Of a stretch of DNA of 18,029 bases, positions 6,508 to 14,260 are shown in pieces (the stretch's first letter is position 1; each line of letters opens with the position of its first letter). The notes under the pieces are model-generated. The model was not told where the DNA came from and made no database searches. It saw nothing but the letters and a program-made list of their open reading frames with translations. Both the position numbers and the translations under genes were made by a program. The stretch comes from MGBC120314 sp051880495 (GTDB taxonomy: Bacteria > Bacillota > Clostridia > Lachnospirales > Lachnospiraceae), in NCBI GenBank assembly GCA_051880495.1, contig JBJEOB010000035.1, positions 1 through 18,029 of the forward strand, in the 5' to 3' direction.

Positions 6508-8748
6508 GTGGACGTAAAAGACATTATCATAAAAGGCCTCAAACAAAATAATCTCAAAAATGTTTCGCTTAATATTCCTAAAAATAAAATAGTTGTATTT
6601 ACCGGAGTGTCAGGTTCCGGCAAATCAAGTATTGTATTTGACACTGTTGCGGCGGAAAGCCAGCGCCAGATGAATGAAACATACACGGCATGGATTCGTG
6701 GAAGACTGCCGAAATACGAAAGACCAAATGTAGAATACATCGATAACTTAAATCCTTCCGTAGTTATTGACCAGAGCAGGCTGGGCGGCAATGCAAGGTC
6801 AACGGTTGGAACAATAAGTGACATGTATTCGACACTGAGAGTTTTATTTTCAAGAATCGGAACTCCAAAAATCGGACCGGCTTCTTACTTTTCTTTTAAT
6901 AATCCAAACGGAATGTGCAAGACGTGTGCAGGAATTGGCAAGGTGATGGAATTTGAAGTTCACAAAATGATTAATGAGGACATGTCTTATGAAGAGGGTA
7001 TTTTCAAACTGCCGGCATTTGGACCCGGAAAGTATTATTGGAAATTATATCGAAGACCGGATTTATTTGATGTAAATAAGAAATGGAGAGATTTAAGCGA
7101 AGAGGAACAGAATATCCTTCTTTACGGAAGCCGCACAAAGGACGGTGAGCGTATTGATAAGAGGATAGAGGGTGTTTATAACCAGTTCAAAAGACTCTGC
7201 CTTATGAAGGGACCGGAGGAACAAAATGATAATACGCTGAAAAAGATTAATACGTACATGGTTGAAAGTGTATGTCCGGATTGTAACGGGAAAAGACTTA
7301 ACCCACAGGCGTTGTCCTGTCGTATTAACGGATATAACATCGTGGATATGTGTGAGATGGAATTTTCAAGGCTTCGGGAGGAACTGTCGAAAATTACGGA
7401 TGCAAGGGCAGAGTCGATGACAGCGTCAATTATGGCATCGCTTGACCGAATGATAGATATAGGACTTCCTTATCTTAGCATGAACAGGGAATCTTCTACA
7501 CTCTCGGGCGGGGAAGCACAGAGACTGAAACTTGTACGCTACATGGGAAGCTCACTCACGGGAATGATTTACATTTTTGACGAGCCCAGTACAGGTATGC
7601 ATCCGAGGGATGTACACCGTATGGTCAGACTCTTAAGAAGCCTGAGAGATAAAGGAAATACTGTTCTGGTTGTGGAGCATGATAAGGATATCATAAGCAT
7701 TGCGGATGAAGTCATTGATGTGGGTCCGCTTGCAGGCAAAAATGGTGGCCGGATTCTTTTCCAGGGAAGTTACGAGGCATTACTTCTTAGCGGTACACTA
7801 ACCGGAAATGCCATGAAGGAAGTTATACCGTTTAAGGAAAATCCAAGAAAACCAACGGGCTTTCTTCCGGTCAGGGGAGCAAAGCTTCATAATCTTAAAA
7901 ATGTGGATGTGGATATCCCGCTTGGTGTTCTTACTGTTGTGACCGGTGTTGCAGGTTCGGGCAAGTCGTCTCTGATTCGGGATGTATTTGCAAAGCAGTA
8001 TGAAGACAAAGTAGTGCTGGTTGATCAGAGCGCAATCACGGCTACCGGACGGTCGACAGCATGCACGTATCTTGGCTTTTTTGATGAAATCCGAAAGGTA
8101 TTTGCCAAAGCTACAGGTGAGGATGCATCGCTGTTTTCGTTTAACAGTAAAGGTGCGTGTCCGGCATGTGGCGGAAGGGGTTCTATAACAACTGAGCTTG
8201 TATTTATGGAGCCGGTGACGACTGAATGCGAATATTGCGGCGGAACCAGATACAGCAGTAAAGCTTTGGAATGTAAATACAACGGAAAAAGCATTGTGGA
8301 TGTTTTGAATATGAGCGTTGAGGATGCCAAAGAATTTTTTAAGGATAATACGAAGATTAGAAAATATCTTGATGCGCTTATTGAAACAGGTCTTCCTTAC
8401 CTGTCGCTCGGACAGCCGCTTTCTACATTAAGCGGTGGCGAAAGGCAGCGCGTTAAGCTTGCCAAGGAGCTTAATAATAAAGGAAATATCTATGTGCTTG
8501 ACGAACCGACTACAGGACTTCATGCTTCAGATATAAAGAGTATCATGCTGCTGCTTGATAAGCTGATTGGAAGGGGCAATACCGTTATTGTAATCGAACA
8601 TAATACAGATGTCATCAAAATGGCAGATTACATCATAGATATAGGACCGGATGGCGGAACAGCAGGCGGGGAGGTTGTGTTTAAGGGAACACCAAAACAA
8701 ATGCTGGAAACCGGTACAACCATTACGGCCAAATACTTAAAGATTTAG
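6508..8748 (+). CDS. UvrA-like ABC ATPase lacking the UvrB-binding region (drug-resistance type)
   Basis: Soluble tandem ABC ATPase related to excinuclease UvrA but 746 residues long, against about 940 for housekeeping UvrA. Numbering from 6508: Walker A1 GVSGSGKSS (33-41), ABC signature 1 LSGGE (332-336), Walker A2 GVAGSGKSS (480-488), signature 2 LSGGE (641-645). Zinc-binding pairs are Cys137/140, Cys256/259, and Cys551/554 with Cys574/577. After the conserved STVGTISDMYSTLRVLFSRIGTP the chain runs almost directly into FSFNNPNGMCKTC. The stretch that in UvrA holds the UvrB-interaction domain and the first CPxC half of a zinc module is therefore missing. This architecture is shared with UvrA2-like proteins and with DrrC, the daunorubicin self-resistance protein. 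Its partnership with a MerR/GyrI regulator supports protection from a DNA-binding drug; that role is inferred. An earlier GTG at 6499 would add three residues. Confidence 0.9.
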   Translation: MDVKDIIIKGLKQNNLKNVSLNIPKNKIVVFTGVSGSGKSSIVFDTVAAESQRQMNETYTAWIRGRLPKYERPNVEYIDNLNPSVVIDQSRLGGNARSTVGTISDMYSTLRVLFSRIGTPKIGPASYFSFNNPNGMCKTCAGIGKVMEFEVHKMINEDMSYEEGIFKLPAFGPGKYYWKLYRRPDLFDVNKKWRDLSEEEQNILLYGSRTKDGERIDKRIEGVYNQFKRLCLMKGPEEQNDNTLKKINTYMVESVCPDCNGKRLNPQALSCRINGYNIVDMCEMEFSRLREELSKITDARAESMTASIMASLDRMIDIGLPYLSMNRESSTLSGGEAQRLKLVRYMGSSLTGMIYIFDEPSTGMHPRDVHRMVRLLRSLRDKGNTVLVVEHDKDIISIADEVIDVGPLAGKNGGRILFQGSYEALLLSGTLTGNAMKEVIPFKENPRKPTGFLPVRGAKLHNLKNVDVDIPLGVLTVVTGVAGSGKSSLIRDVFAKQYEDKVVLVDQSAITATGRSTACTYLGFFDEIRKVFAKATGEDASLFSFNSKGACPACGGRGSITTELVFMEPVTTECEYCGGTRYSSKALECKYNGKSIVDVLNMSVEDAKEFFKDNTKIRKYLDALIETGLPYLSLGQPLSTLSGGERQRVKLAKELNNKGNIYVLDEPTTGLHASDIKSIMLLLDKLIGRGNTVIVIEHNTDVIKMADYIIDIGPDGGTAGGEVVFKGTPKQMLETGTTITAKYLKI

Positions 8749-8869
8749 TGTTGAAAAATGCTTGAAATCTAAAAAATCATAGAAAATGGGTGTAAAACAT
8801 AAAGAGAAGAATGTCTTCTATATGATAAAATAAAAAGAAAAGTAAAAAACAAAAAGGAGACTAACAGTT

Positions 8870-9802
8870 ATGGATAATAGGGTTGCTTCAATTTTAAATA
8901 ATATGAATAACATAATTGTTGGAAAGGAAGACATTTCAAAACTTCTTCTTACTGCCATGCTCGCAGGTGGTCATGTACTGCTTGAGGATGTTCCAGGAGT
9001 TGGAAAGACTACATTTGCAAATGTGCTGGCAAGGTCTGTGGAATGTAAGTTTGCAAGAATCCAGTTTACGCCGGATACGATGCCAAGTGATATAACAGGT
9101 TCCTCTATTTATAATTATGAGAAACATTGTTTTGAGTATGCACAGGGAGTTCTCATGAATAACATGATCCTTGCTGATGAGATTAACAGAACTTCACCAA
9201 AAACACAGGCGAGTCTTCTGGAAGCAATGGACGAGGGCAGAGTAACGGTAGACGGAAAAACATATGAACTGCCAAAACCGTTTATGGTAATTGCGACGCA
9301 GAATCCTGTAATGCAGCGTGGAACGTATTATCTGCCGGAGTCGCAGCTTGACCGTTTTATGATGAAATTAAGTATTGGGTATCCGAAACAGGAAGAAGAA
9401 ATTCTGATAGTTAAAAATATGCTGGAAAATAAAACTATGGAAACGGTTAACAGCGTTATTAGCTTGAATGAGTTAAATGAACTTATAAAAGAAGCCGGAC
9501 AGGTGATGGTAAAAGACAGTCTGATTGAGTATGCTGCAGAATGTGTGAAACGTACCAGAGAGCATGACCGTGTTCTGCTCGGTGCCAGCCCGCGTGCGCT
9601 TATTGCGTGGATTAGGGCTGCGAGGGCTCTTGCATTTGTGGAAGAAAGAAATTATGTACTGCCGGACGACTTAAAATATCTTGCTCCGTATGTTCTGGCT
9701 CACAGGCTTATTCTTGTTCAGAATACGGCTAAGGATGCGCAGGGTGCACAGGAAATTATCCATGAGATTTTAAGAAAGGTAAAGGTGCCTCTTGGAAAAT
9801 AA
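8870..9802 (+). CDS. MoxR-family AAA+ ATPase
   Basis: Cytoplasmic AAA+ ATPase of 310 residues, full length for the MoxR family; first gene of the MoxR / DUF58 / transglutaminase trio (B. subtilis yeaC-yeaD-yebA order). Walker A is GVGKTT (43-48); Walker B and following MILADEINRTSP has Asp103/Glu104; sensor 1 IATQNP has Asn145; LPESQLDRF (155-163) carries the arginine of the family; GASPRALIAWIRAARALA near 240-257 is the sensor 2 region with its conserved SPR. These ATPases are thought to remodel or insert metal into partner proteins with VWA-like domains; the DUF58 product is the likely partner here. AAGGAG at 8854-8859 precedes the ATG. Upstream, a small hairpin (AGAAGA/TCTTCT, 8805-8819) abuts TATGAT at 8821-8826, a possible -10 with no clear -35. 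Confidence 0.95.
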   Translation: MDNRVASILNNMNNIIVGKEDISKLLLTAMLAGGHVLLEDVPGVGKTTFANVLARSVECKFARIQFTPDTMPSDITGSSIYNYEKHCFEYAQGVLMNNMILADEINRTSPKTQASLLEAMDEGRVTVDGKTYELPKPFMVIATQNPVMQRGTYYLPESQLDRFMMKLSIGYPKQEEEILIVKNMLENKTMETVNSVISLNELNELIKEAGQVMVKDSLIEYAAECVKRTREHDRVLLGASPRALIAWIRAARALAFVEERNYVLPDDLKYLAPYVLAHRLILVQNTAKDAQGAQEIIHEILRKVKVPLGK

Positions 9803-10907
9803 ATATTTGTTGCTTCGAAGAGCTGTTTATGGCTTATGTGTCATTGCTTCGCTAATCTTCATAAGCTTCCGGGGAGGAAATCTTCCCTATATGCTGCTTT
9901 TCATGCTGTTGATTAACATTATTGCACAGATTATTTACATTTTATATGTTTTCTTCACAATTAAAATCTATCAGGTGATTCCTGAGCGGAGAGTTACGAA
10001 GTGTGAATTTGTTCCGTATACACTGATGCTTCAAAATGAAAGCCTGATTGCATACCGTGATATCAGACTGTACCTGACAGGGGAACTTTCTGAAGTGAAG
10101 TGTGAGGACAAAATCGACTGCATCAGCATGGAACCGGGGCAGGGAATGAATATTTGCGGTGAGCTTTTCTGTAAATATTCAGGTACATATTTTGTGGGTG
10201 TGGATTCTATTGAAATCATGGATTATTTTAAAATATTCAGGATTCGTTTTCAGATGCCGCAGAAGATGAAGGTAACGGTAAAACCGAGAGTACTTGGACT
10301 TGGCAGCCTGGATTTTTTAAAGGAAGAAGAATCTCACGACAGTAGTCTTTTTGGAAAGAGTGAATACAGGCTGGACAACGAGGTTAGAAAATATTATCCC
10401 GGTGACAGCAGGCGGCACATTCACTGGAAGAATTCTGCAAAGCGTCAGGAACTTCTGGTGCGTACCCGTACTTCTGAGGAAGTGTCGGAATATGTGGTTG
10501 TTATGGATGGCAGCATGCGAAAGCTTTCATTAGAAGAGAAAATTATATGCTGTGACAAATTAAGGGAGGCGACACTGTCACTTGTAAATTATATTTATAC
10601 ATCAGGCTATAGCGTATATACACTGCTGGACGGTGTAAACGCAAAAGAAATAGTAACTCAAAGGGATTTTACACAACTGTATGACCGGCTGATTGACTAT
10701 GGCTTTGGGCAGGGAAAAATCATAGAAGAACATCTGGAGAAATCGCTTTATGTGTATCCGGAGGAAATACCGGTGATTCTTGTAATGTCGAAGTACTCGA
10801 CACTTAATCAGGAAATACTTGAAAACATTTGTTTAAGCCACAGGGTTCACATTATTAATGTTGATACACAAAAGACGGTTGAAGAATTATTTCAATTGGA
10901 GAAATAA
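9792..10907 (+). CDS. DUF58 domain membrane-anchored protein
   Basis: 371-residue protein with two N-terminal membrane helices (about 12-27 and 31-57), then an extended beta-rich region and the DUF58 domain. The diagnostic motif is VRKYYPGDSRRHIHWKNSAK, with IHW at 210-212, followed by VVVMDGSM, which resembles the first strand and metal-binding loop of a VWA domain. The start is TTG at 9792, overlapping the MoxR gene by 11 bp, with AAAGGTG just upstream. The overlap implies translational coupling. Function in this family is not well defined; it is generally viewed as a partner of MoxR, with the downstream transglutaminase-like membrane protein. Confidence 0.92.
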   Translation: MENKYLLLRRAVYGLCVIASLIFISFRGGNLPYMLLFMLLINIIAQIIYILYVFFTIKIYQVIPERRVTKCEFVPYTLMLQNESLIAYRDIRLYLTGELSEVKCEDKIDCISMEPGQGMNICGELFCKYSGTYFVGVDSIEIMDYFKIFRIRFQMPQKMKVTVKPRVLGLGSLDFLKEEESHDSSLFGKSEYRLDNEVRKYYPGDSRRHIHWKNSAKRQELLVRTRTSEEVSEYVVVMDGSMRKLSLEEKIICCDKLREATLSLVNYIYTSGYSVYTLLDGVNAKEIVTQRDFTQLYDRLIDYGFGQGKIIEEHLEKSLYVYPEEIPVILVMSKYSTLNQEILENICLSHRVHIINVDTQKTVEELFQLEK

Positions 10908-13061
10908 ATGAAAAAAGAGCGTATTTTGGAAATACTGGATAGTATTTTTATTCCGACAATTACATATATGCTTAGCGGACTATTGATTATAAGATTGTGC
11001 AAACTGTCTGTAAGTGTTACATTTTTCTTAATATGGGCGGTAATGGCAGGACTATTTTACGCAATCCGTGAATACTTCTCAAATCGCGCAGTAAACATAG
11101 GAACAGGAATTTATGCGGTTGGAATAATTATCTGGTTTGCGTTCTTTGTAAAAGAAAACGGAAGAGTCCATGCTGTTATGCTTTTACTTGGGTTTGTGGC
11201 AGTGTATTTGTTAAGACTTATGATGAAGCAGCGTGTAATAAGGGTGACAGCAGGAATATTGGGTCTGGCTGTCATGGTTTACTACGTTATACTCGGAGAA
11301 GGTTTTTCAAAGGGAATTGTCTGTCTGGCACTTATTCTTTTCTTAAATTCCGTATCGGAAATGATATCCTTGTTTTATGGCGGAAATGCAAAATCGTTAA
11401 TAATAATATACATCGCAGTAGCGGTGATAACTCTTTTTGCACCTGTTAAAAGTGAGCCGTACGGCTGGGATTTTGTCTTTAAGGCAATTGATTCTGTTGA
11501 AGAATTATGCGACCGTATTGTCACTGAAATTAATTACAGAATGATGGATTCGGGAGTGGATGGTATTTTTCGCTTTAAGACTTCAGGATATTCGGATGGT
11601 GCATCAAACCAGACACTTAGTGTATGGGAAAGTGATATTGAGCAACTTATGCTGTACGGTGATTATACCATGAGAAATACGTATCTTAAGGGTAATGTAA
11701 GCGGAAGATATACGCAGAACGGATGGCGAAATGAGGAAAATTTTTCAGTTCCGGATTACAGGATTGATACACTCATGACACTTTATGCTATATTCCATGA
11801 AACAGATGATATTGGAGAATTAAGGAAATTCATGGATGTAAATAAACAGCAGATTACTTTGAGAAATATCAAAACAGAATCACTTTTTTATCCGGTAAAG
11901 CTTCTGGATATCTCGGCAGACAATATGGTATCTGATGGTGATAACCTGCGTTGTGATGATGTAAATGGAAGAGGATACACATATTCATATTGTTTTGTTG
12001 ATTTGGATTATTCGAGTGAGTTTATTTCAAATCTGCTAAAAAACAGTAGCAGCATAACATATGAAGAAAAGGAGTATTATCATATTTATGATGTCCTTGA
12101 AAACATTTATGGTGTTACGATTACTCCGATACCATTTGAAGATTTTGTAAAAATGGCATCGCAGTATGAGCAAAATGTACTGAGTATGTATGTCGGACCG
12201 GATTATGAAGTTACTGAAAGAACAAAAGAGCTTTCGAAGAAGATTGCGTCGGGATATCAAAACGAATACGAAAGCTGCAGGGCAATTGAAAAGTATATGT
12301 ATCAGTATAATTATAACCGCACGATATCGATACCGGAAGATGCCAATGTATTGGATTATTTCCTGTTTGAAGGAAAGGAAGGGTATTGTGTTCATTACGC
12401 AACGGCACTTGCGGTAATGCTCCACTGCAGAAATATCCCGGCGCGTGTTGCAGAAGGATTTCTGGTCGATTATAAAAACCGGCTTGAAAGCCATACATAT
12501 TCCATTTCAAGTAACAGGGCACATGCATGGGTGGAAGCTTATATAAAAGGATTCGGCTGGATTAGGCTGGAACCTACGGTTGTAAATGCATTGAATGCTA
12601 ACTCCGTGTGGTATATAGAAGAAGCAGATACTGAAGATATAGCACAAGAGGAGACGGAAGACAAAGATTTTACCGAAGAAGCAAGTCAAGATGAACCGCA
12701 GGAAAAACAAAGTACGCCATGGATTATGGTGCTTAAACTGTTTGGAGGAATGGTGCTGATTGTGGGAATAATCCTGACAGTATTGTATATAAATCATAGA
12801 ATTGCCGTTAAGAAAAGCACCAATCCGGATATTGTATGCGGGTATCTAATTTCGCTTCTGGAACGAAAATATACGGATCGGAAAGAGTCGGAAACATTAT
12901 TTGAATACTTTGAAAGGCTGCAAAAGCTGGATAAGGTTCCTGATGAGATAAAAGACGAGCTTCCTTTTGTAAAGAAGATAATGGAAGAGTACTGGTATGG
13001 AAATAAAAAAGTGCAGGATGTGGAAATTGAGAGAATGAAACATCTGGGCAGTAATTTATAA
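10908..13061 (+). CDS. TgpA-like membrane protein with transglutaminase domain
   Basis: 717-residue integral membrane protein. Six or seven N-terminal helices occupy about 12-185. A large presumably extracytoplasmic region follows, with a transglutaminase-like core (about 455-560): Cys494 in EGYCVHYATA, His539 in RAHAWVEAY, and Glu555 in WIRLEPT in the place of the usual catalytic Asp. An acidic linker (about 575-605), one more membrane helix (about 606-630) and a DUF4129-like tail complete it. The order matches TgpA/YebA proteins, which may process or cross-link envelope polypeptides; the substrate is unknown. The ATG follows the DUF58 stop directly (TAAATG), with TTGGAG a few bases upstream, so it is translated from the same message. 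A strong terminator follows. Confidence 0.92.
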   Translation: MKKERILEILDSIFIPTITYMLSGLLIIRLCKLSVSVTFFLIWAVMAGLFYAIREYFSNRAVNIGTGIYAVGIIIWFAFFVKENGRVHAVMLLLGFVAVYLLRLMMKQRVIRVTAGILGLAVMVYYVILGEGFSKGIVCLALILFLNSVSEMISLFYGGNAKSLIIIYIAVAVITLFAPVKSEPYGWDFVFKAIDSVEELCDRIVTEINYRMMDSGVDGIFRFKTSGYSDGASNQTLSVWESDIEQLMLYGDYTMRNTYLKGNVSGRYTQNGWRNEENFSVPDYRIDTLMTLYAIFHETDDIGELRKFMDVNKQQITLRNIKTESLFYPVKLLDISADNMVSDGDNLRCDDVNGRGYTYSYCFVDLDYSSEFISNLLKNSSSITYEEKEYYHIYDVLENIYGVTITPIPFEDFVKMASQYEQNVLSMYVGPDYEVTERTKELSKKIASGYQNEYESCRAIEKYMYQYNYNRTISIPEDANVLDYFLFEGKEGYCVHYATALAVMLHCRNIPARVAEGFLVDYKNRLESHTYSISSNRAHAWVEAYIKGFGWIRLEPTVVNALNANSVWYIEEADTEDIAQEETEDKDFTEEASQDEPQEKQSTPWIMVLKLFGGMVLIVGIILTVLYINHRIAVKKSTNPDIVCGYLISLLERKYTDRKESETLFEYFERLQKLDKVPDEIKDELPFVKKIMEEYWYGNKKVQDVEIERMKHLGSNL

Positions 13062-13068
13062 ACGTAGA

Positions 13069-13113
13069 AACGCAGTATTATACGTGTAAAGTATAATATT
13101 GCGTTTTATTTTT
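13069..13113 (+). terminator. Rho-independent terminator of the MoxR operon
   Basis: A 15-bp stem, with arms 13069-13083 and 13091-13105, has a single G-T wobble and a 7-base loop. It is followed by TTATTTTT. It lies 8 bases after the transglutaminase gene stop and separates that operon from azlC. Confidence 0.9.
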
Positions 13114-13126
13114 ATCTCATTTATGT

Positions 13127-13132
13127 TATACT
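13127..13132 (+). promoter_or_regulatory. Possible -10 box of the azlC operon
   Basis: TATACT (5 of 6 matches to TATAAT) lies 75 bases before the azlC start. The -35 at 17 bases is poor and overlaps the T-tract of the preceding terminator. Because that terminator seals the upstream operon, a promoter is expected here, but its exact place is uncertain. The remaining leader (13133-13195) shows no T-box or other riboswitch signature that I can recognise. Confidence 0.35.
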
Positions 13133-13207
13133 GTATATTATTTTTAGGCATTTGCGGGACTGATCATTATATATAAATATGCAGTTTCGTAAAAATAGAG
13201 GTTTAAG

Positions 13208-13924
13208 ATGAACAGAAATACAGTTAAGTTTTCCTTTCTTTCATCACTGCCTGTCATGGCGGGTTATGTGACGCTTGGAATGGGATTTGGAATCATTTTG
13301 GCTGACAAGGGATATTCTTTCTGGTGGGCGCTGCTTATGAGCCTGACAATTTATGCCGGTTCGATGCAATACGTGGGCGTAGGACTGTTAAGCAGTGGTG
13401 CGACAGTGATTTCGACAGCTTTAATGACACTTATGGTAAATGCAAGGCATTTATTTTACGGAATATCAATGCTTGAAAAATATAAAAATACGGGAGCGGC
13501 TAAGCCGTATCTTATTTTTTCACTGACGGATGAGACATATTCGCTTGTATGTAATCCGAAGCTTCCAAAGGATGTGAATCGAAACGGGTATTATTTACTT
13601 GTTTCCGTATTGAACCAGATTTATTGGCTGTTTGGCAGCTTGCTCGGGGGAATTCTTGGAAATGTGCTTGATTTTAACACTGCCGGAATTGACTTTGCAA
13701 TGACAGCATTGTTTGTTGTTATTTTTGTGGAACAGTGGGAATCGACAAAAAATCATATACCCGCACTTATTGGTATTATGGTTTCAGTTGTATGCCTTGT
13801 GATATTTGGCAGGGAGAGTTTTCTGATTCCGTCAATGATAGGAATAACAGCCGCTTTATGCTTACTTAAAAAGCCGATACTTAAAAATAACAGGGCGGAG
13901 GAAGGCGAAGATTACGATGATTAA
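13208..13924 (+). CDS. azlC: AzlC-family branched-chain amino acid permease, large subunit
   Basis: Integral membrane protein of 238 residues, the usual length for AzlC / YgaZ. It has about six to eight hydrophobic helices. Family signatures are visible in the N-terminal third: MAGYVTLGMGFG, then YAGSMQY (about 49-55) and the conserved NARHLFYG (about 78-85). With AzlD it forms a two-subunit transporter; AzlCD and YgaZH family members export branched-chain amino acids and, in B. subtilis, confer 4-azaleucine resistance. GAGG near 13198 precedes the ATG. The 3' end overlaps azlD by 8 bp, so the subunits are translationally coupled. No azlB-type regulator is adjacent. Confidence 0.95.
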   Translation: MNRNTVKFSFLSSLPVMAGYVTLGMGFGIILADKGYSFWWALLMSLTIYAGSMQYVGVGLLSSGATVISTALMTLMVNARHLFYGISMLEKYKNTGAAKPYLIFSLTDETYSLVCNPKLPKDVNRNGYYLLVSVLNQIYWLFGSLLGGILGNVLDFNTAGIDFAMTALFVVIFVEQWESTKNHIPALIGIMVSVVCLVIFGRESFLIPSMIGITAALCLLKKPILKNNRAEEGEDYDD

Positions 13925-14246
13925 TACTACACAATCACTTATACTTATTGCAGTTATGTCCGGTGTGACAATACTTATCAGATTTCTTCCGTTTATCAGT
14001 TTTTCTAAAGGAACGCCAAAAGCTGTCATTTATCTTGGAAATGTTCTTCCGGGAGCGATTATTGCGATGCTGGTTGTGTACTGCATAAAGGATATAAGTT
14101 TTATTTCAAAACCATATGGTTTACCACAGATTATTTCAGTTCTTTTTGTGGTATTGTTACACAAATGGAAGCATAATACATTATTATCAATTTTTGCAGG
14201 AACAGTCTGTTATATGTTACTGATTCAGTTTGTAATGCAGATATAA
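13917..14246 (+). CDS. azlD: AzlD-family branched-chain amino acid transporter, small subunit
   Basis: Small membrane protein of 109 residues with about four helices. The family motif near the N-terminus, TILIRFLPFISF (19-30), is clear, as is LGNVLPGAIIAMLVVYC (36-52). It partners the product of the overlapping azlC gene. GGAGG at 13897-13901 lies within azlC, 15 bases upstream. The stop is followed after 14 bases by the ABC transporter gene. Confidence 0.95.
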   Translation: MINTTQSLILIAVMSGVTILIRFLPFISFSKGTPKAVIYLGNVLPGAIIAMLVVYCIKDISFISKPYGLPQIISVLFVVLLHKWKHNTLLSIFAGTVCYMLLIQFVMQI

Positions 14247-14260
14247 AGGAGAGAGATTAT

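Noticed and set aside
6288..6824. 178-codon minus-strand open frame across the MerR/UvrA-like junction
   Set aside because: It is antisense to two well-supported genes and shows no domain or promoter.
6508..8748. Housekeeping uvrA
   Set aside because: The protein is about 190 residues shorter, lacks the UvrB-binding region and is paired with a MerR regulator instead of uvrB or uvrC.
12036..12797. Several overlapping minus-strand open frames
   Set aside because: They are shadows of the transglutaminase gene, whose catalytic motifs run through the same bases on the plus strand.
13114..13207. T-box or amino-acid riboswitch before azlC
   Set aside because: The leader is under 100 bases, lacks the conserved T-box sequence, and has no competing terminator after the operon-separating one.
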